Source: Streptomyces ureilyticus (GTDB lineage: Bacteria > Actinomycetota > Actinomycetes > Streptomycetales > Streptomycetaceae). Taken from it: 64,000 bases of DNA. A program made the translations under genes and the position numbers. Of this stretch, positions 1-8,842 are shown in pieces. Location: assembly GCF_011045025.1 (NCBI RefSeq), contig NZ_JAAKZX010000029.1:1-64000 (forward strand), in the 5' to 3' direction. Positions within the stretch are counted from its first letter, which is position 1. Each line of letters starts with the position of its first letter. The notes below the pieces were generated by a model, which saw nothing but the letters and a program-made list of their open reading frames with translations, did not search any database and was not told where the DNA came from.

Positions 1-61
1 GCCCAGCGCACGCCTCCCACCCCGGCCCGGGTACACCATGGGCCGTAGGCGGGACCTCCTC

Positions 62-643
62 TCAGCCGGTCATGCGTCCCCACCGGGGGCCGAACTCCCG
101 CCATTCGGCGGCCCACTGCTTCATCCGCCACCGATCCACACGCCCGCGCACAACTCGGACGCCTCCCCACACCGCTCCGCCCGTGCCGACCGCGGCCAGC
201 GCACCCAGCACGGCCGCCTGCACTGCGGATTCCATGGGGCTCAGAGGCGCCGACACCAGTCGGTCACGCTCGTCCGTCCAGACCGTGACCCGGCTCCCCG
301 CCGCCGTGTCCGGCACCACCCTGGCCTCCCCCGTACGGACCGAGCCGTCCGGCACCGTCCAGCGCACCGTCACCCACACCCGGTTGTTGTGCACCGCCCT
401 GATATGAGCCTGTGCCGGGGCATCCTCGGTGAGCACCGCCGAGACCGCCTGACGCCCACTGCGCTGCCGGTCGAAGACCCGCTCCGCTGCCCCCGCGCTC
501 GTCACGGCCGCGAGCAGACCGCCCACCACCGCAAGTCCCCACGCGGCGAGCACCACCCAGGCTTCGATGACGTCACAGCGCCGCCGCAGCGCATTGCGCC
601 GCCACCGCCACAGCCTCACCTTCGTACGACGTGGCCTCGTCAC
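62..643 (-). CDS. Rv1733c-family membrane protein
   Basis: Encodes 193 residues with a basic N-terminus, a hydrophobic segment at about residues 28-50 and a second at about 138-163. Between them lies a soluble, probably extracytoplasmic, domain with the pattern VWVTVRWTVPDGSVRTGEARV. This layout fits the actinobacterial Rv1733c family, whose biochemical role is unknown; in mycobacteria the founding member belongs to the dormancy regulon. The GTG start is preceded by GAGGGG about nine bases upstream. The next gene upstream on the same strand is a CBS-pair protein, a pairing common in actinobacterial stress clusters. The family assignment is from recalled sequence pattern only. Confidence 0.7.
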   Translation of the reverse strand: MTRPRRTKVRLWRWRRNALRRRCDVIEAWVVLAAWGLAVVGGLLAAVTSAGAAERVFDRQRSGRQAVSAVLTEDAPAQAHIRAVHNNRVWVTVRWTVPDGSVRTGEARVVPDTAAGSRVTVWTDERDRLVSAPLSPMESAVQAAVLGALAAVGTGGAVWGGVRVVRGRVDRWRMKQWAAEWREFGPRWGRMTG

Positions 644-722
644 CGCTCGTCACCCCTCATCAGGACCGACGGCACCTGCTTCGAGTCTGCGCGCGGGAGC
701 AGCGCTACCGCCCCGCCCCTGC

Positions 723-1181
723 TCACCCCTGCGTAAGGAAGTAGTCCATCAGCCGGGCCGCGGTGATCGCCCCGACCGTCCGGGTCCGCTCACCGTCCGC
801 TTCGACGACCGCCACCAACGGCGTATGCGTCCTGGCCATCAGCACGGCGATCTCCGCTGCACCGGCATCAGGGCCGACCACGGCGGGCACGGCGCCGTGC
901 CGCGGGATCCACTGCGCGACGGTGAGCCCGCGGAGTTTCTCCGGCAGGCTCTCGATATCGGCCTCACGCAGAGAGACGGCCAGCGCCGGTTCCTCCAGCG
1001 CGAAGTCCGGCAACGCGACCCTCAGCAGCTGCGAGCCGGGCACGACCGCGTACGGCCGCTGATCGGCGTCGACCACCAACAGCGCCGGCAACCGGCGCTC
1101 GACGAACAACCGGGCCGTCGCCACAGCATCGTCGTCCGTCGACACCGACGGATAAGGATCCGCCAGATCGTATGCACGCAT
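723..1181 (-). CDS. CBS domain pair protein
   Basis: A 152-residue cytosolic protein made of two CBS repeats, at about residues 5-60 and 88-148. Such pairs usually bind adenosine nucleotides and act as small sensors. The second repeat is recognisable from the run VPAVVGPDAGAAEIAVLMA followed by TPLVAVVE and TVGAITAARLMDY. I chose the ATG at 1181 because GAGGAGG stands six to seven bases upstream; a longer reading frame from 1211 lacks this. It lies 80 bases upstream of the Rv1733c-family gene on the same strand. Partner and ligand cannot be told from the sequence. Confidence 0.8.
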   Translation of the reverse strand: MRAYDLADPYPSVSTDDDAVATARLFVERRLPALLVVDADQRPYAVVPGSQLLRVALPDFALEEPALAVSLREADIESLPEKLRGLTVAQWIPRHGAVPAVVGPDAGAAEIAVLMARTHTPLVAVVEADGERTRTVGAITAARLMDYFLTQG

Positions 1182-1880
1182 GCGCGGCCTCCTCACCCCC
1201 GCAGCCAGCACAGATGAAAGACGAGGACACGACCGCTACGACGAGCTATTGCGCCCCGGACACGGCCCTCGCCGCCGCAAAGATCAACGTGATGTCGACC
1301 TCCGACCGGGCTTCCCGGCACACCCCACACTGTGCAGATGCCTTACCCAACATTGGTGGATCTGTATCCGATGCACCTGCTTGATCAGCCCGCGCAGGCA
1401 CATGTCGGACATCCCGCCACTGTCCGGCGAGAAGTGGCCGTGAAAGCGGTGATCGTCCCTGGACGCTCCTGCAGTACACCGAGGCTCTCCCTTGCAGCCG
1501 GGAGTCGACCAGTCCGCAGTCGCGCAGGCAGGACAGGTGCGCCGCGCCGCGGCCGGGGCAGGGCGTCCAGCGGGCGGGTCAGCCGAGGACCGGCAGTGCC
1601 AGCTACACAAGGGTGGAGATCCGTCGTGCCGGGGCGGTAGACCGCGAGGCGCGGGGTGGCCGGTGGATGTGCGTCGGCGCCCCGGCGGACGACACCGTGA
1701 TCGCGGCGGACGACCCGCACCGCGGAACGAGGATGCTTCCGCCTCGGACGCGAGGGCAGCGAGGCCGGCGGACACCGAAGTGCTGATGCTCAAGGGCCGA
1801 GGGACGCGCTCTGCGGCGCGGTAGCGGCTGACCGTCCGCGGGACCTGGAGATCCGCTTGCGGCGGACGGGATTGGATCGG
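1182..1880. other. decayed intergenic region
   Basis: About 700 bases without an intact gene. All open frames here are short, lack ribosome binding sites and match no family I know, except an ArsR-like stretch on the minus strand at 1468-1545. The region probably contains the outer end of the recombinase element, whose last gene stops at 1881, but I could not find a clear terminal repeat or the missing half of the interrupted glycosyltransferase. Confidence 0.6.
1460..1560 (-). pseudogene. ArsR/CmtR-type regulator remnant
   Basis: On the minus strand the run HLSCLRDCGLVDSRLQGRAS followed by VY (codons from 1539 down to 1474) closely resembles the recognition helix and wing of cadmium/lead-type ArsR repressors (CmtR/CadC-like). 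An in-frame TGA lies about 45 bases upstream at roughly 1584. Downstream the frame loses similarity and has none of the expected C-terminal metal-binding part. No start or ribosome binding site is visible. It is a fragment, not a working gene. Confidence 0.45.
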
Positions 1881-2378
1881 TCAACTGCAAGATCCATACG
1901 GCGCTGTGCGGTCTGCGGCGGCGGGCAGCGCCCGGACGTTGGCGCCGTCGGTGATCTGACGGCGGAGGCGTTCGATCTCCTCGTGCTGGGCGGCCAGCCG
2001 GGAGATCGCCAGCTGCTTGAATCCGGTGAGCTCCTCCAGTAGCGCGTCGCGGACCGCGACGCGGTTCTTCAGTTCCGCTCGCTCGGCCTTCAGCCGCTCG
2101 ATCTGTGCCTCGCGTGGGTCGACGATCTTCCCGGCCTGCTGGAGTTCGTGCACCCGGTGCTCGAACTCTTCGGCCAGGTGCTGGTAGGCGCCGGGTCTGG
2201 GGGTGCCGTCGCGGTTCTTCTTCGGGTAGAAGCCAGTGCGGGTGACTCCGGCGACCGCAGCGAGCGTCTTGAGATCGGTCTTGCCGCCCGGCGGCAGGTT
2301 GCCGCTCAAGATCCGCTCCATCGCGGCCCGGATGGCGGCCTCGTTGCGGGCCTTGTCCTCCTCGGTGAGCCGAGCCAT
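1881..2378 (-). CDS. TnpC-like coiled-coil protein
   Basis: A 165-residue soluble protein. Residues 1-60 contain a helix-turn-helix-like part (LKTLAAVAGVTRTGFY), and residues 70-150 are a charged coiled coil rich in Glu, Arg and Leu. The combination matches the small accessory protein of Tn554-like elements, which influences insertion frequency and orientation. The ATG at 2378 is preferred over the adjacent GTG at 2381 because AGAGG stands six bases upstream. It follows the third recombinase by 12 bases, so it is probably on the same transcript. The last residues are encoded by DNA close to the element end. Confidence 0.65.
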   Translation of the reverse strand: MARLTEEDKARNEAAIRAAMERILSGNLPPGGKTDLKTLAAVAGVTRTGFYPKKNRDGTPRPGAYQHLAEEFEHRVHELQQAGKIVDPREAQIERLKAERAELKNRVAVRDALLEELTGFKQLAISRLAAQHEEIERLRRQITDGANVRALPAAADRTAPYGSCS

Positions 2379-2390
2379 CACATTCCTCTC

Positions 2391-4562
2391 TCACGCCGCC
2401 GTAGAAGCTGCGTCGATCTCGGCGACCACGCGCAGGGCACGGTCGCGTTCGGGCAGGAGCCGCTTCTTCTCGCCCTTGGCCACCCGAGGGCTCTCGACGA
2501 AGGTGTCGATCACGGTGACCTGCCCAAGCCACACCGGCCGGTGACTGTGGTGGTGGGTAGCCTGCGGGCAGCGGGCCGAGTCACACATCCCCACCAGCGG
2601 TTTCTTGGCGTTCGGAGTGCCCGCGAGCTTGAGGCACAGCGCCTTGGACGGGTCGCGGAACCAGCAGAAGTTCGCCGCTCCGACGTGAAGCACCTTCGAT
2701 AGCTTGCTCAGAAGGTTCTCCAGGTGCCGGTCATCCTCCAGAACCTTCGGATCGTGACGGGCGGCCTCGTTGAGCTGCGCATCCACATGCTGGAGTGCCT
2801 CGATCAACCCGCGGGCACCGGGACCGGCGGGCTTGCGGCCCTCCTTGAGGTCGCGGAACGCCTCCACGGTGAGCTCCATGTGCTTCTCCTGCTCGGCCTC
2901 CTCGACCTCGGTGAGGAACAGCCGCTGGGATCCGCCGGGGCGCGCGGCGTACCCCTCTGTCGTGGCGACGGAGATGTGCTTCAGCGCAATCTTCGCGGCC
3001 AGCAGCCCGCCGGGCCGCGCGGCGATCGACAGAGCGAGCGTCCGGCGCAGCATCCGGGCGCTGATGGGGCCGGCCGGAATGACCGGCAGACCCCAGCGCT
3101 CCCGGTTCCCCGACTCCTCCAGCCACTTCCTCATGCGGTCGAGGCTGAACGACAGGGCGGCCGTGTTGAACAACGCGGCGCCGGGTGGCGCCCCCAGCAG
3201 ACGCTCAGCCAGGGCGACGGCGCGGTGCACGTCCTCGATCACGACCCACTCGTCGGGCACCCCGCCGAGCTTCTGACCCTTGATCAACCGGCCGGCGAGC
3301 CGGTACCGGGTACCGCCCGACTTGGTCCGGGTCTGGCGCCGACAGCCGACGCTGAGCTCGAGCAGCTCGCTGTTGCGCATACCGCTGAGCGCGCTGGTCA
3401 CCACCAGACATGCGGCAAGAACGTTGGCGACCATCGACGCGACCCCGGCGTCGGACAGCGGGGCTGTCCACGGCACCAGTGCGCCGTCCTCCTCGCGGGC
3501 GATCGTGGGTGCGGTGCGTGCCCAGTAGTTCTCGAATCCCACGTCCTCGGCGAGCGCGAGCAGCTCGGGCGCGATCCTCTCGCGCAGGTACTCTCCGGCG
3601 ATGGTGCTCGTGCCGACCTGGTACGCGAGGCGATACCACGCAAGGTCTTTCAAAGGCGCGAGGTCACCGGTGCTGATGCGCAGGCTGTCGGCCCGGCCGT
3701 CGGCCTGCGGCAACGGCACGCGATCGGCGTGCATCTGGGCGATCAGGCGCTTCAAGTCCGGGACGTGGGCCAGCGTGGCACGCGGGAAGTCCTTCGCCAT
3801 GGCCGCGTCCTCGCGGACCTTCTCGACGAGATCGGCGAGGTGCGGCCCGACCGTGTTGACCAGATAGAGGCAGGTGGCCAGCACAGGCTGCAGGAGGTGA
3901 TCGGGTACCGAGGGGGTGCGATTGGCCCGCAGCCACGTACCGCCGACGACCTTGATCGTGCTCCGGCCGTCCCACGGGACGAAACCCGCCCGGTAGCTGT
4001 CCGTGGACAGCAAATCGGCGTACAGCGTGATCAGTTGTACGACACGGACGCTCTCGGCCAGCGTCTCAGGCTCCGCCTGGACCGGTGCTGCATCCGGCTT
4101 GGGGACGTACCACTGTGCCTCGGCGGCGAACCTGTCGCAGTGCTCCTGCGTGACCTCATCCAGGGAAGTGACCCCGTTCGCGGTGAGCCAGTTGAACCAC
4201 GCGGTGAACTGCCGCAGGAAGCGGTTGCAGGTACGGGGACTGCGGTTCTTGCGCAGCGCGAGAGCGCACTCCAACACGCTGTCGTGCTGCGGGGCGAGTA
4301 GAGCGATCAGGATCTCCTTGGCGACCACACGCCACTTCGGATTCACGATCTTGAAGAAGTTCCAGGTCAGCTCGTGCCGCTTGATGGACCGGGGCTTGTC
4401 GGCCAGACCCCACATGTCCCACAGGTCATCCTCGAACCGCGAGCGTACGGAGCCGGGCAGAAGAGCCATGCCGATGGCCTCGTGGACGTAGCAGCCGGCG
4501 AAAGCGGAGACGGGCCGGCGGGTGATCGTGGCCGGGGCCCGCAGCGGGCGGGGGAGCTTCAT
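2391..4562 (-). CDS. tyrosine recombinase, third of trio
   Basis: A large 723-residue site-specific recombinase. The N-terminal two fifths look like a SAM-like DNA-binding region. The catalytic domain shows the first arginine in SALSGMRNSELLEL, a degenerate box II in ARMLRRTLALSIAA, and the terminal KHISVATTEGY with the tyrosine nucleophile. A cysteine/histidine-rich tail (MCDSARCPQATHHH) probably binds zinc. The ATG at 4562 overlaps the stop of the preceding recombinase in an ATGA and has GAGGAGG seven bases upstream. The frame is open to 4832 but the longer N-terminus is low-complexity. Box II has Arg where most relatives have His, so this copy may be structural or catalytically weak. Confidence 0.75.
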   Translation of the reverse strand: MKLPRPLRAPATITRRPVSAFAGCYVHEAIGMALLPGSVRSRFEDDLWDMWGLADKPRSIKRHELTWNFFKIVNPKWRVVAKEILIALLAPQHDSVLECALALRKNRSPRTCNRFLRQFTAWFNWLTANGVTSLDEVTQEHCDRFAAEAQWYVPKPDAAPVQAEPETLAESVRVVQLITLYADLLSTDSYRAGFVPWDGRSTIKVVGGTWLRANRTPSVPDHLLQPVLATCLYLVNTVGPHLADLVEKVREDAAMAKDFPRATLAHVPDLKRLIAQMHADRVPLPQADGRADSLRISTGDLAPLKDLAWYRLAYQVGTSTIAGEYLRERIAPELLALAEDVGFENYWARTAPTIAREEDGALVPWTAPLSDAGVASMVANVLAACLVVTSALSGMRNSELLELSVGCRRQTRTKSGGTRYRLAGRLIKGQKLGGVPDEWVVIEDVHRAVALAERLLGAPPGAALFNTAALSFSLDRMRKWLEESGNRERWGLPVIPAGPISARMLRRTLALSIAARPGGLLAAKIALKHISVATTEGYAARPGGSQRLFLTEVEEAEQEKHMELTVEAFRDLKEGRKPAGPGARGLIEALQHVDAQLNEAARHDPKVLEDDRHLENLLSKLSKVLHVGAANFCWFRDPSKALCLKLAGTPNAKKPLVGMCDSARCPQATHHHSHRPVWLGQVTVIDTFVESPRVAKGEKKRLLPERDRALRVVAEIDAASTAA

Positions 4563-6304
4563 CGGGTGGCCTCCTCGGGCCGCAGAGGGATCTCGCTGTC
4601 GTCGTCGGCCACGTCCAGCGCGCCCTTCGCCTTCGCCTCCGTAGAGAACTTCGGCAGAATGTCGTGGGTGAGCCGGTGCGCGTACGGGCCGAACACCCGC
4701 AGGTAGTGGTCGGTCGTCATCTGCTGGAACTGGCGGGCGAAGAAGGCGTCGAGCCGCAGCAGGTTCGACGCATGCCGCGGCAAGAACACCGCCAGCGGAC
4801 ACAGCAGGCACACCCACGGGCGCGCCGGGCACGGCTTCCCGGCCGGGCCATGGACTCCGGCCAGTTGGTTGGTGCAGGCCGCAGTGAACACATCGCGCTC
4901 GCCGCCGACGAGTTCGGCGATGGCGGCCGTATCCAGGCCCAAGCGCCGTACCTCGTCGGGAAAGTCAGCCGCGAACTGCGCGGCCCTCTCGCTGGTCAGA
5001 ACGACGGGCGGAAGCGCCTTGCGCAGGATGTCGGCCTGCCCGTCGTTGATGATCGAATCGATGTCGTCGAGCTGGTCGGGGTCGGTGGGAGTGGCGTAGT
5101 GATCTCCCTCGGTGCGCGCACTGTGGTTCGGATCGATCAACGCGCGACCGGTCCAGCCACGACGGGCCAGCCGCTCGTCGTAGGTGTGCCGGATGCGTCC
5201 TCCATGGATGGAGAACTTTCGGCCTTGGTCATTGACGAGCCCGCTCAGTTCCACGAACTTGCGCCGATGCGCTCCCTTCACATGATCGCGGGCCGCGTCA
5301 GCTTTGTGCTCGGTGGTGCCGATCCACAGCTCCTCTTTGAGGTCGTCGGCGGCAAATCGCCGCAGCGTGGAGGAATGATCCAGCCACTGCTCCAGCAGGC
5401 GCACTGCGGGACCCGTCAGGACGGAACTCTCCCGTGTCGTACGGCCTTTCACGTAGGACAGCAGAATCGTCGCGTCGCCCGCCCATTCCAAGTCGCCGAC
5501 GCCGAGGTCGGCGATGCCGTCGGGCACGACGCCGCAGTACACGCCGAGCAGCGCCTTGTAGGCGGCCATGATCGGGCGGCTCGGGAAGAGATCGTCCCGC
5601 ACCTGCTGCGCGGCTGAGCAGCCAGTGGTGGAGAACGTCTTGCGCATTCCGCGCTTTTCACCAGTGCGGGCCCGAAAGTAGTCGAGGTATGCGTTGTACG
5701 TCAGCGGGCCGCGCCTGATCATGAGCCACGCGATGTCCTCCTCCGCGTCCTCCCGATCGGTGAGAAGTGGATCTGAGCCCCATTTGTCGCTCTGGACTGC
5801 CAGTTTGTAGCGGGCGTAGCTCTCGTCGACCGCGCGCCGGCACGTCGTCTCCAACCGCTCCCATTCGGCGTCGGTGTACGCCTTGTACGTGCTCAGCACC
5901 GGCCGGGCCTGGACAGGTTCGCCGTCGAGGTACGCGCGCACATCCGGGCGCAAGCACCCGGTGGTCAAGTCGAGGTCCTTGAGGAGCTGACGGGTGTTTC
6001 GCTCCCGAGTGTGGTTGCTGGCCATCCAGAACCGCATCAGCACGCCGCGGGTCAGCTCGGAGGCGGGCCCGCTGAAGCCGTCCTTCGCCAGCGCGTGGAC
6101 CATCCTCCGCGCGGCGATCCCGTAACCATTGGCCGTGCCCCGCCTCTTGATGCCTCCATGGGGATGGGCGTTGGCCGCGAGACCTACCGCCAGGTCACGT
6201 GCCAGCTGCGGGTTGGGCAATCCGGCGAGCCTGACCGTCCAGTCGGTGCCGTCGACGAAGATGAAGTGGACACCCAGCGGTTCGTCCACAATGGTGGCGG
6301 GCAT
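4559..6304 (-). CDS. tyrosine recombinase, second of trio
   Basis: A 581-residue recombinase-like protein. Box II is visible as HGGRIRHTYDERLARRGWTG, followed by NHSARTEGDHYA, where the tyrosine would act. A cysteine cluster with the order C, C, C then PWVCLLCPLAV about 90 residues before the C-terminus suggests a zinc site, as in TnpB-type members of such trios. The first catalytic arginine is not obvious. The ATG start overlaps the previous gene by one base (TGATG) and the stop overlaps the next by four (ATGA), so the three proteins are translationally coupled and probably made in fixed ratio. Confidence 0.72.
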   Translation of the reverse strand: MPATIVDEPLGVHFIFVDGTDWTVRLAGLPNPQLARDLAVGLAANAHPHGGIKRRGTANGYGIAARRMVHALAKDGFSGPASELTRGVLMRFWMASNHTRERNTRQLLKDLDLTTGCLRPDVRAYLDGEPVQARPVLSTYKAYTDAEWERLETTCRRAVDESYARYKLAVQSDKWGSDPLLTDREDAEEDIAWLMIRRGPLTYNAYLDYFRARTGEKRGMRKTFSTTGCSAAQQVRDDLFPSRPIMAAYKALLGVYCGVVPDGIADLGVGDLEWAGDATILLSYVKGRTTRESSVLTGPAVRLLEQWLDHSSTLRRFAADDLKEELWIGTTEHKADAARDHVKGAHRRKFVELSGLVNDQGRKFSIHGGRIRHTYDERLARRGWTGRALIDPNHSARTEGDHYATPTDPDQLDDIDSIINDGQADILRKALPPVVLTSERAAQFAADFPDEVRRLGLDTAAIAELVGGERDVFTAACTNQLAGVHGPAGKPCPARPWVCLLCPLAVFLPRHASNLLRLDAFFARQFQQMTTDHYLRVFGPYAHRLTHDILPKFSTEAKAKGALDVADDDSEIPLRPEEATR

Positions 6305-7758
6305 CAGGCGTTCACCTCGCCGTCGAACTCGGCGTCTGCCTCGGCTGCGGCGGCCTTATCGATCCGGGCGAGCGCACTCTGGTAGAGATCTTTGTAGATC
6401 CGGGTGATGTCCAGGCGCGCGATATATAGCTCCGTGGACGTCACGCTCCAGTGACCGAGCAGGTCACGCAGGATGAGCATCGGCTCGTGCTTGCGCAGGT
6501 AAAGCGCGAGCGCTGCATCGGGATCGGTGCCCTCCACCAGGTCGGCAAGCCGTGCGTAGTAGCCCTTGATCAGATGTTCCAAGGTCCGCATCGCCATCGA
6601 ATGGCGCAGCCGGTGGGGCGCCACGGTCGGAAACCGCGGTTCGTATCTCTCGCGGATGCGTGCCGATGTGCGGCGGAAGACGGTCGCCCAGTCGACGAAC
6701 GGCTCGCCGGTGGACTGCAGGCCCACCAGCGGGGACTGGCCCTCGGGGGTGATCAGGCACAGGCGCTCGGCCGGCCGCAGACTCTTCCACGAGCGACGTA
6801 CCCCGTTGAGGCGCGCTCCCTCCCATTCGGGCTCCTCGACATACAGCGGCTCGCCGAGCTTCGACGGGGGCCGCCACCTGAAGCCCTCCGCCGAGGCGGC
6901 CCGGTCCAGGTCGATGTATTGGTGCATCGTGGCCAGCGGCTCGTAGTGGATCCACGTCGTACGGTCCTTCTCGCCCTTGGTGATCGCGTACGCGAGCGGG
7001 AAGAGCACGGGAAGCGTCGTCGGGCGGGCTGGGAGCGGCGGGATCTCGTAGGTCGTCAGGTGGGTGAACTCCTTGCGCCTCAGCCCGCTGGACAGGACGA
7101 AGCCGCCCATCGCGGAGTTCCGGGCGCCTTCCCGGGGACGGCGGTAGCGGAGGTCAGGTTCACCGAGTGGGTCGAGACCAGCGAGTGCTCGCACGAAGAG
7201 CTCGGCGAAGTCCCACTCCAGATGCTTGATCGTCGTGTGAGGCCGAGGGCGTCCTAGCTTGGCCATGTTCTTCCTGACCTTCTCCAGCACGCCGTGGGCC
7301 ATCCTGTGCCCCATGCGGTAGGTGAAGGGAACGACGCTGAGCTCGCCTTCGTCCTTCGCCCAGTCGTAGAAGGCGGACAGGATGCTCACGTGCAGATTCC
7401 ACGTGGTGTGGTCCCACCGCGCCTTCAGGGGGCCGGCCAGTCGGTACTCGGCGTACATGCTCAGCGCACCACGCAACTCCTGGCGGTCGTTGAAGGGATG
7501 AACTCCGCGCTCCTGGAGGAATGAGAGCCACGCAGAGAGGCAGCTGGCGCTGTTCTCCCATGTCCGTACCGCTGGCGCGCCGTTGATCGGGAGCTCCCCG
7601 AGGTACCTGTTCGCCACCGTCGTCGGTCGTGGGGACCCGGGTGCGTCCTCAAAGAGCAAGTCGTCATCAATGAGTACCGGCATCTGCTCGCGGATCAGCG
7701 GCTGACGCGCCACATCCCAGGTCTCCCAGCCCGAAGCCGAAAAGCTGATCTTCTGCAT
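6304..7758 (-). CDS. tyrosine recombinase, first of trio
   Basis: A 484-residue integrase with the most complete catalytic set of the three. It shows the first arginine in SSGLRRKEFTHL (about residue 226), box II HRLRHSMAMRTLEHL (about 382), GHWSV (about 435) and the nucleophile in STELYIARLD (about 445). The N-terminal 200 residues include a SAM-like core-binding domain. I chose the ATG at 7758; a TTG at 7806 is also in frame and neither has a convincing ribosome binding site. It is the promoter-proximal gene of the element, about 100 bases from the presumed junction at 7860. Confidence 0.78.
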   Translation of the reverse strand: MQKISFSASGWETWDVARQPLIREQMPVLIDDDLLFEDAPGSPRPTTVANRYLGELPINGAPAVRTWENSASCLSAWLSFLQERGVHPFNDRQELRGALSMYAEYRLAGPLKARWDHTTWNLHVSILSAFYDWAKDEGELSVVPFTYRMGHRMAHGVLEKVRKNMAKLGRPRPHTTIKHLEWDFAELFVRALAGLDPLGEPDLRYRRPREGARNSAMGGFVLSSGLRRKEFTHLTTYEIPPLPARPTTLPVLFPLAYAITKGEKDRTTWIHYEPLATMHQYIDLDRAASAEGFRWRPPSKLGEPLYVEEPEWEGARLNGVRRSWKSLRPAERLCLITPEGQSPLVGLQSTGEPFVDWATVFRRTSARIRERYEPRFPTVAPHRLRHSMAMRTLEHLIKGYYARLADLVEGTDPDAALALYLRKHEPMLILRDLLGHWSVTSTELYIARLDITRIYKDLYQSALARIDKAAAAEADAEFDGEVNA

Positions 7759-7847
7759 GGCCGGAGACCATAGGTTTCCGACACGGCAGAGTGCAACACA
7801 CTGCAACAGGCCCTATCTGACGTGGGCTTGGCAATGCGACACGGTCA

Positions 7848-8183
7848 TTAAGCAGCAACTACATCGTCGTCGGCCCAGTTGACGTACTCGGTGCGCACGT
7901 CGTTGAGGGCGAGGTTGCGGGCGCAGGCGGCGCCGACCGGGCGGGGCAACGCGAGGACGCGTACACGCGGGTCGGCGGCGAGGGGCGCCGGCAAACGGGT
8001 GGGGTCGGCGCCGTCGAGTGAGATCACCGCCTCCCACGGCACGCTCTGCCGGGTGAGGCTGTCGTGCAGGGCGGTCAGGTAGCCGAGCCGGTCGGGCCGG
8101 AGCCGGGTGGCGATGACGACGGTGATCTTGGCGGTGGGGGAAGGCAGGAGGTTCTCCGCGGCAGGGGGGCGAGAAGGGGTCAG
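7848..8183 (-). pseudogene. family 2 glycosyltransferase, 5' fragment
   Basis: About 105 residues of a GT-A glycosyltransferase remain. KITVVIATRLRPDRLGYL is the first strand and nucleotide-binding loop, and EYVNWADDD is the DxD metal site. Directly after the DxD the frame runs through VVAA into a stop, and the DNA there reads GATGTA, the presumed insertion core of the recombinase element. Family members need roughly 150 further residues, which I could not find below 1881. The likely start is CTG at 8183, overlapping the stop of the preceding gene as CTGA; no ATG, GTG or TTG is available. The fragment cannot be active. Confidence 0.7.
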
Positions 8184-8842
8184 TGGCGGGGAGCGGTCCG
8201 TGCGGTGGCGGTCGGCGCTGGAGCCGCGGCTGGTGTGTTGGGGGCGGTGGTCCGGGGCGGCAGGGTGGCCGGGACCGGGTGGCCGGGTCGCCAGCGGTAG
8301 GCGGCGTTGCTGAACCGGGCGTGTGGGTCGGTGTCCCAGGCCACGACGGGACCGCGGTCCTCCGTGTGGAGCGAGATGACCTCGATGCCGTGCTGTGGGT
8401 GCAGGACATACCCCCAGTCCAGGCCCCGGTGGGACTTCTCGGTGATGGTCCACGGCTCGGGCTCGGCTGCGCCGACGGTGATGACGCGGACGTTGTCGAG
8501 CTTCCTGCTGGGGTGCTCGTCGCCGCCGACGAGTTCGGCACGCAGCGGTTCGGGGGCTCCGTCGAGGAGGTCGGTGCCCAGCTGGGACCAGCCCTCGGGT
8601 GCCTCGTCGATCAGGTGCCGGCACAGGGCGTCGAGGTCGCCGCCGAAACGGTACCGGTGAGCGCCGAGCAGCAGCGGAAGGTGGTGGCTGGGGTGGCCGT
8701 CCCAGTGCACGTAGACGCCGGCATACCCGGTGTCGGTGGGGCGGGCGATGAAGGAACGGGTGGCCAGGGAGTTCTCCAAGGACGTTCGGACGGCGGGTGG
8801 TTGACGCCGCTGCTCAGGGACGGCGGCGTACGGGATGGACAC
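8180..8842 (-). CDS. hypothetical protein, island operon
   Basis: A 220-residue soluble protein of unknown function. The core, residues 30-190, is well ordered in appearance (GYAGVYVHWDGHPSHHLPLL, then DALCRHLIDEAPEGWSQL and RGLDWGYVLHPQHGIEVISL), and the last 30 residues are Pro/Ala/Thr-rich. It has the look of conserved actinobacterial proteins found in mobile elements, perhaps a small alpha/beta ligand-binding fold. I placed the start at a GTG (8842) that overlaps the previous gene by 29 bases; the ribosome binding site is weak and a later TTG in LENSLATRSF is also possible. It is the last intact gene of the long minus-strand operon. Confidence 0.6.
   Translation of the reverse strand: MSIPYAAVPEQRRQPPAVRTSLENSLATRSFIARPTDTGYAGVYVHWDGHPSHHLPLLLGAHRYRFGGDLDALCRHLIDEAPEGWSQLGTDLLDGAPEPLRAELVGGDEHPSRKLDNVRVITVGAAEPEPWTITEKSHRGLDWGYVLHPQHGIEVISLHTEDRGPVVAWDTDPHARFSNAAYRWRPGHPVPATLPPRTTAPNTPAAAPAPTATARTAPRH

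Larger units (their letters stand above)
1881..7865 (-). mobile_element. Tn554/RIT-like recombinase element
   Basis: Four co-directional genes form one unit: three tyrosine recombinases overlapping by one to four bases, then a small coiled-coil protein. This resembles the tnpA-tnpB-tnpC set of Tn554-type elements and the actinobacterial recombinase-in-trio elements. The upstream edge is well placed: at 7860-7865 the minus strand reads GATGTA exactly where a family 2 glycosyltransferase frame breaks off. I recall GATGTA as the core site of Tn554. The far edge is not defined; 1881 is only the stop codon of the last gene, and the element must extend somewhat below it. No terminal inverted repeats were seen, as expected for this class. 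Confidence 0.6.

Noticed and set aside
1318..1340. Weak similarity to the gnd 3' end as a possible left attachment site
   Set aside because: Only scattered matches (CCCCACA and a TGTG) are shared, well within chance for this composition.
2724..4301. 525-codon open frame on the plus strand
   Set aside because: It is antisense to the third recombinase, has no ribosome binding site and its translation is low-complexity; a GC-bias shadow.
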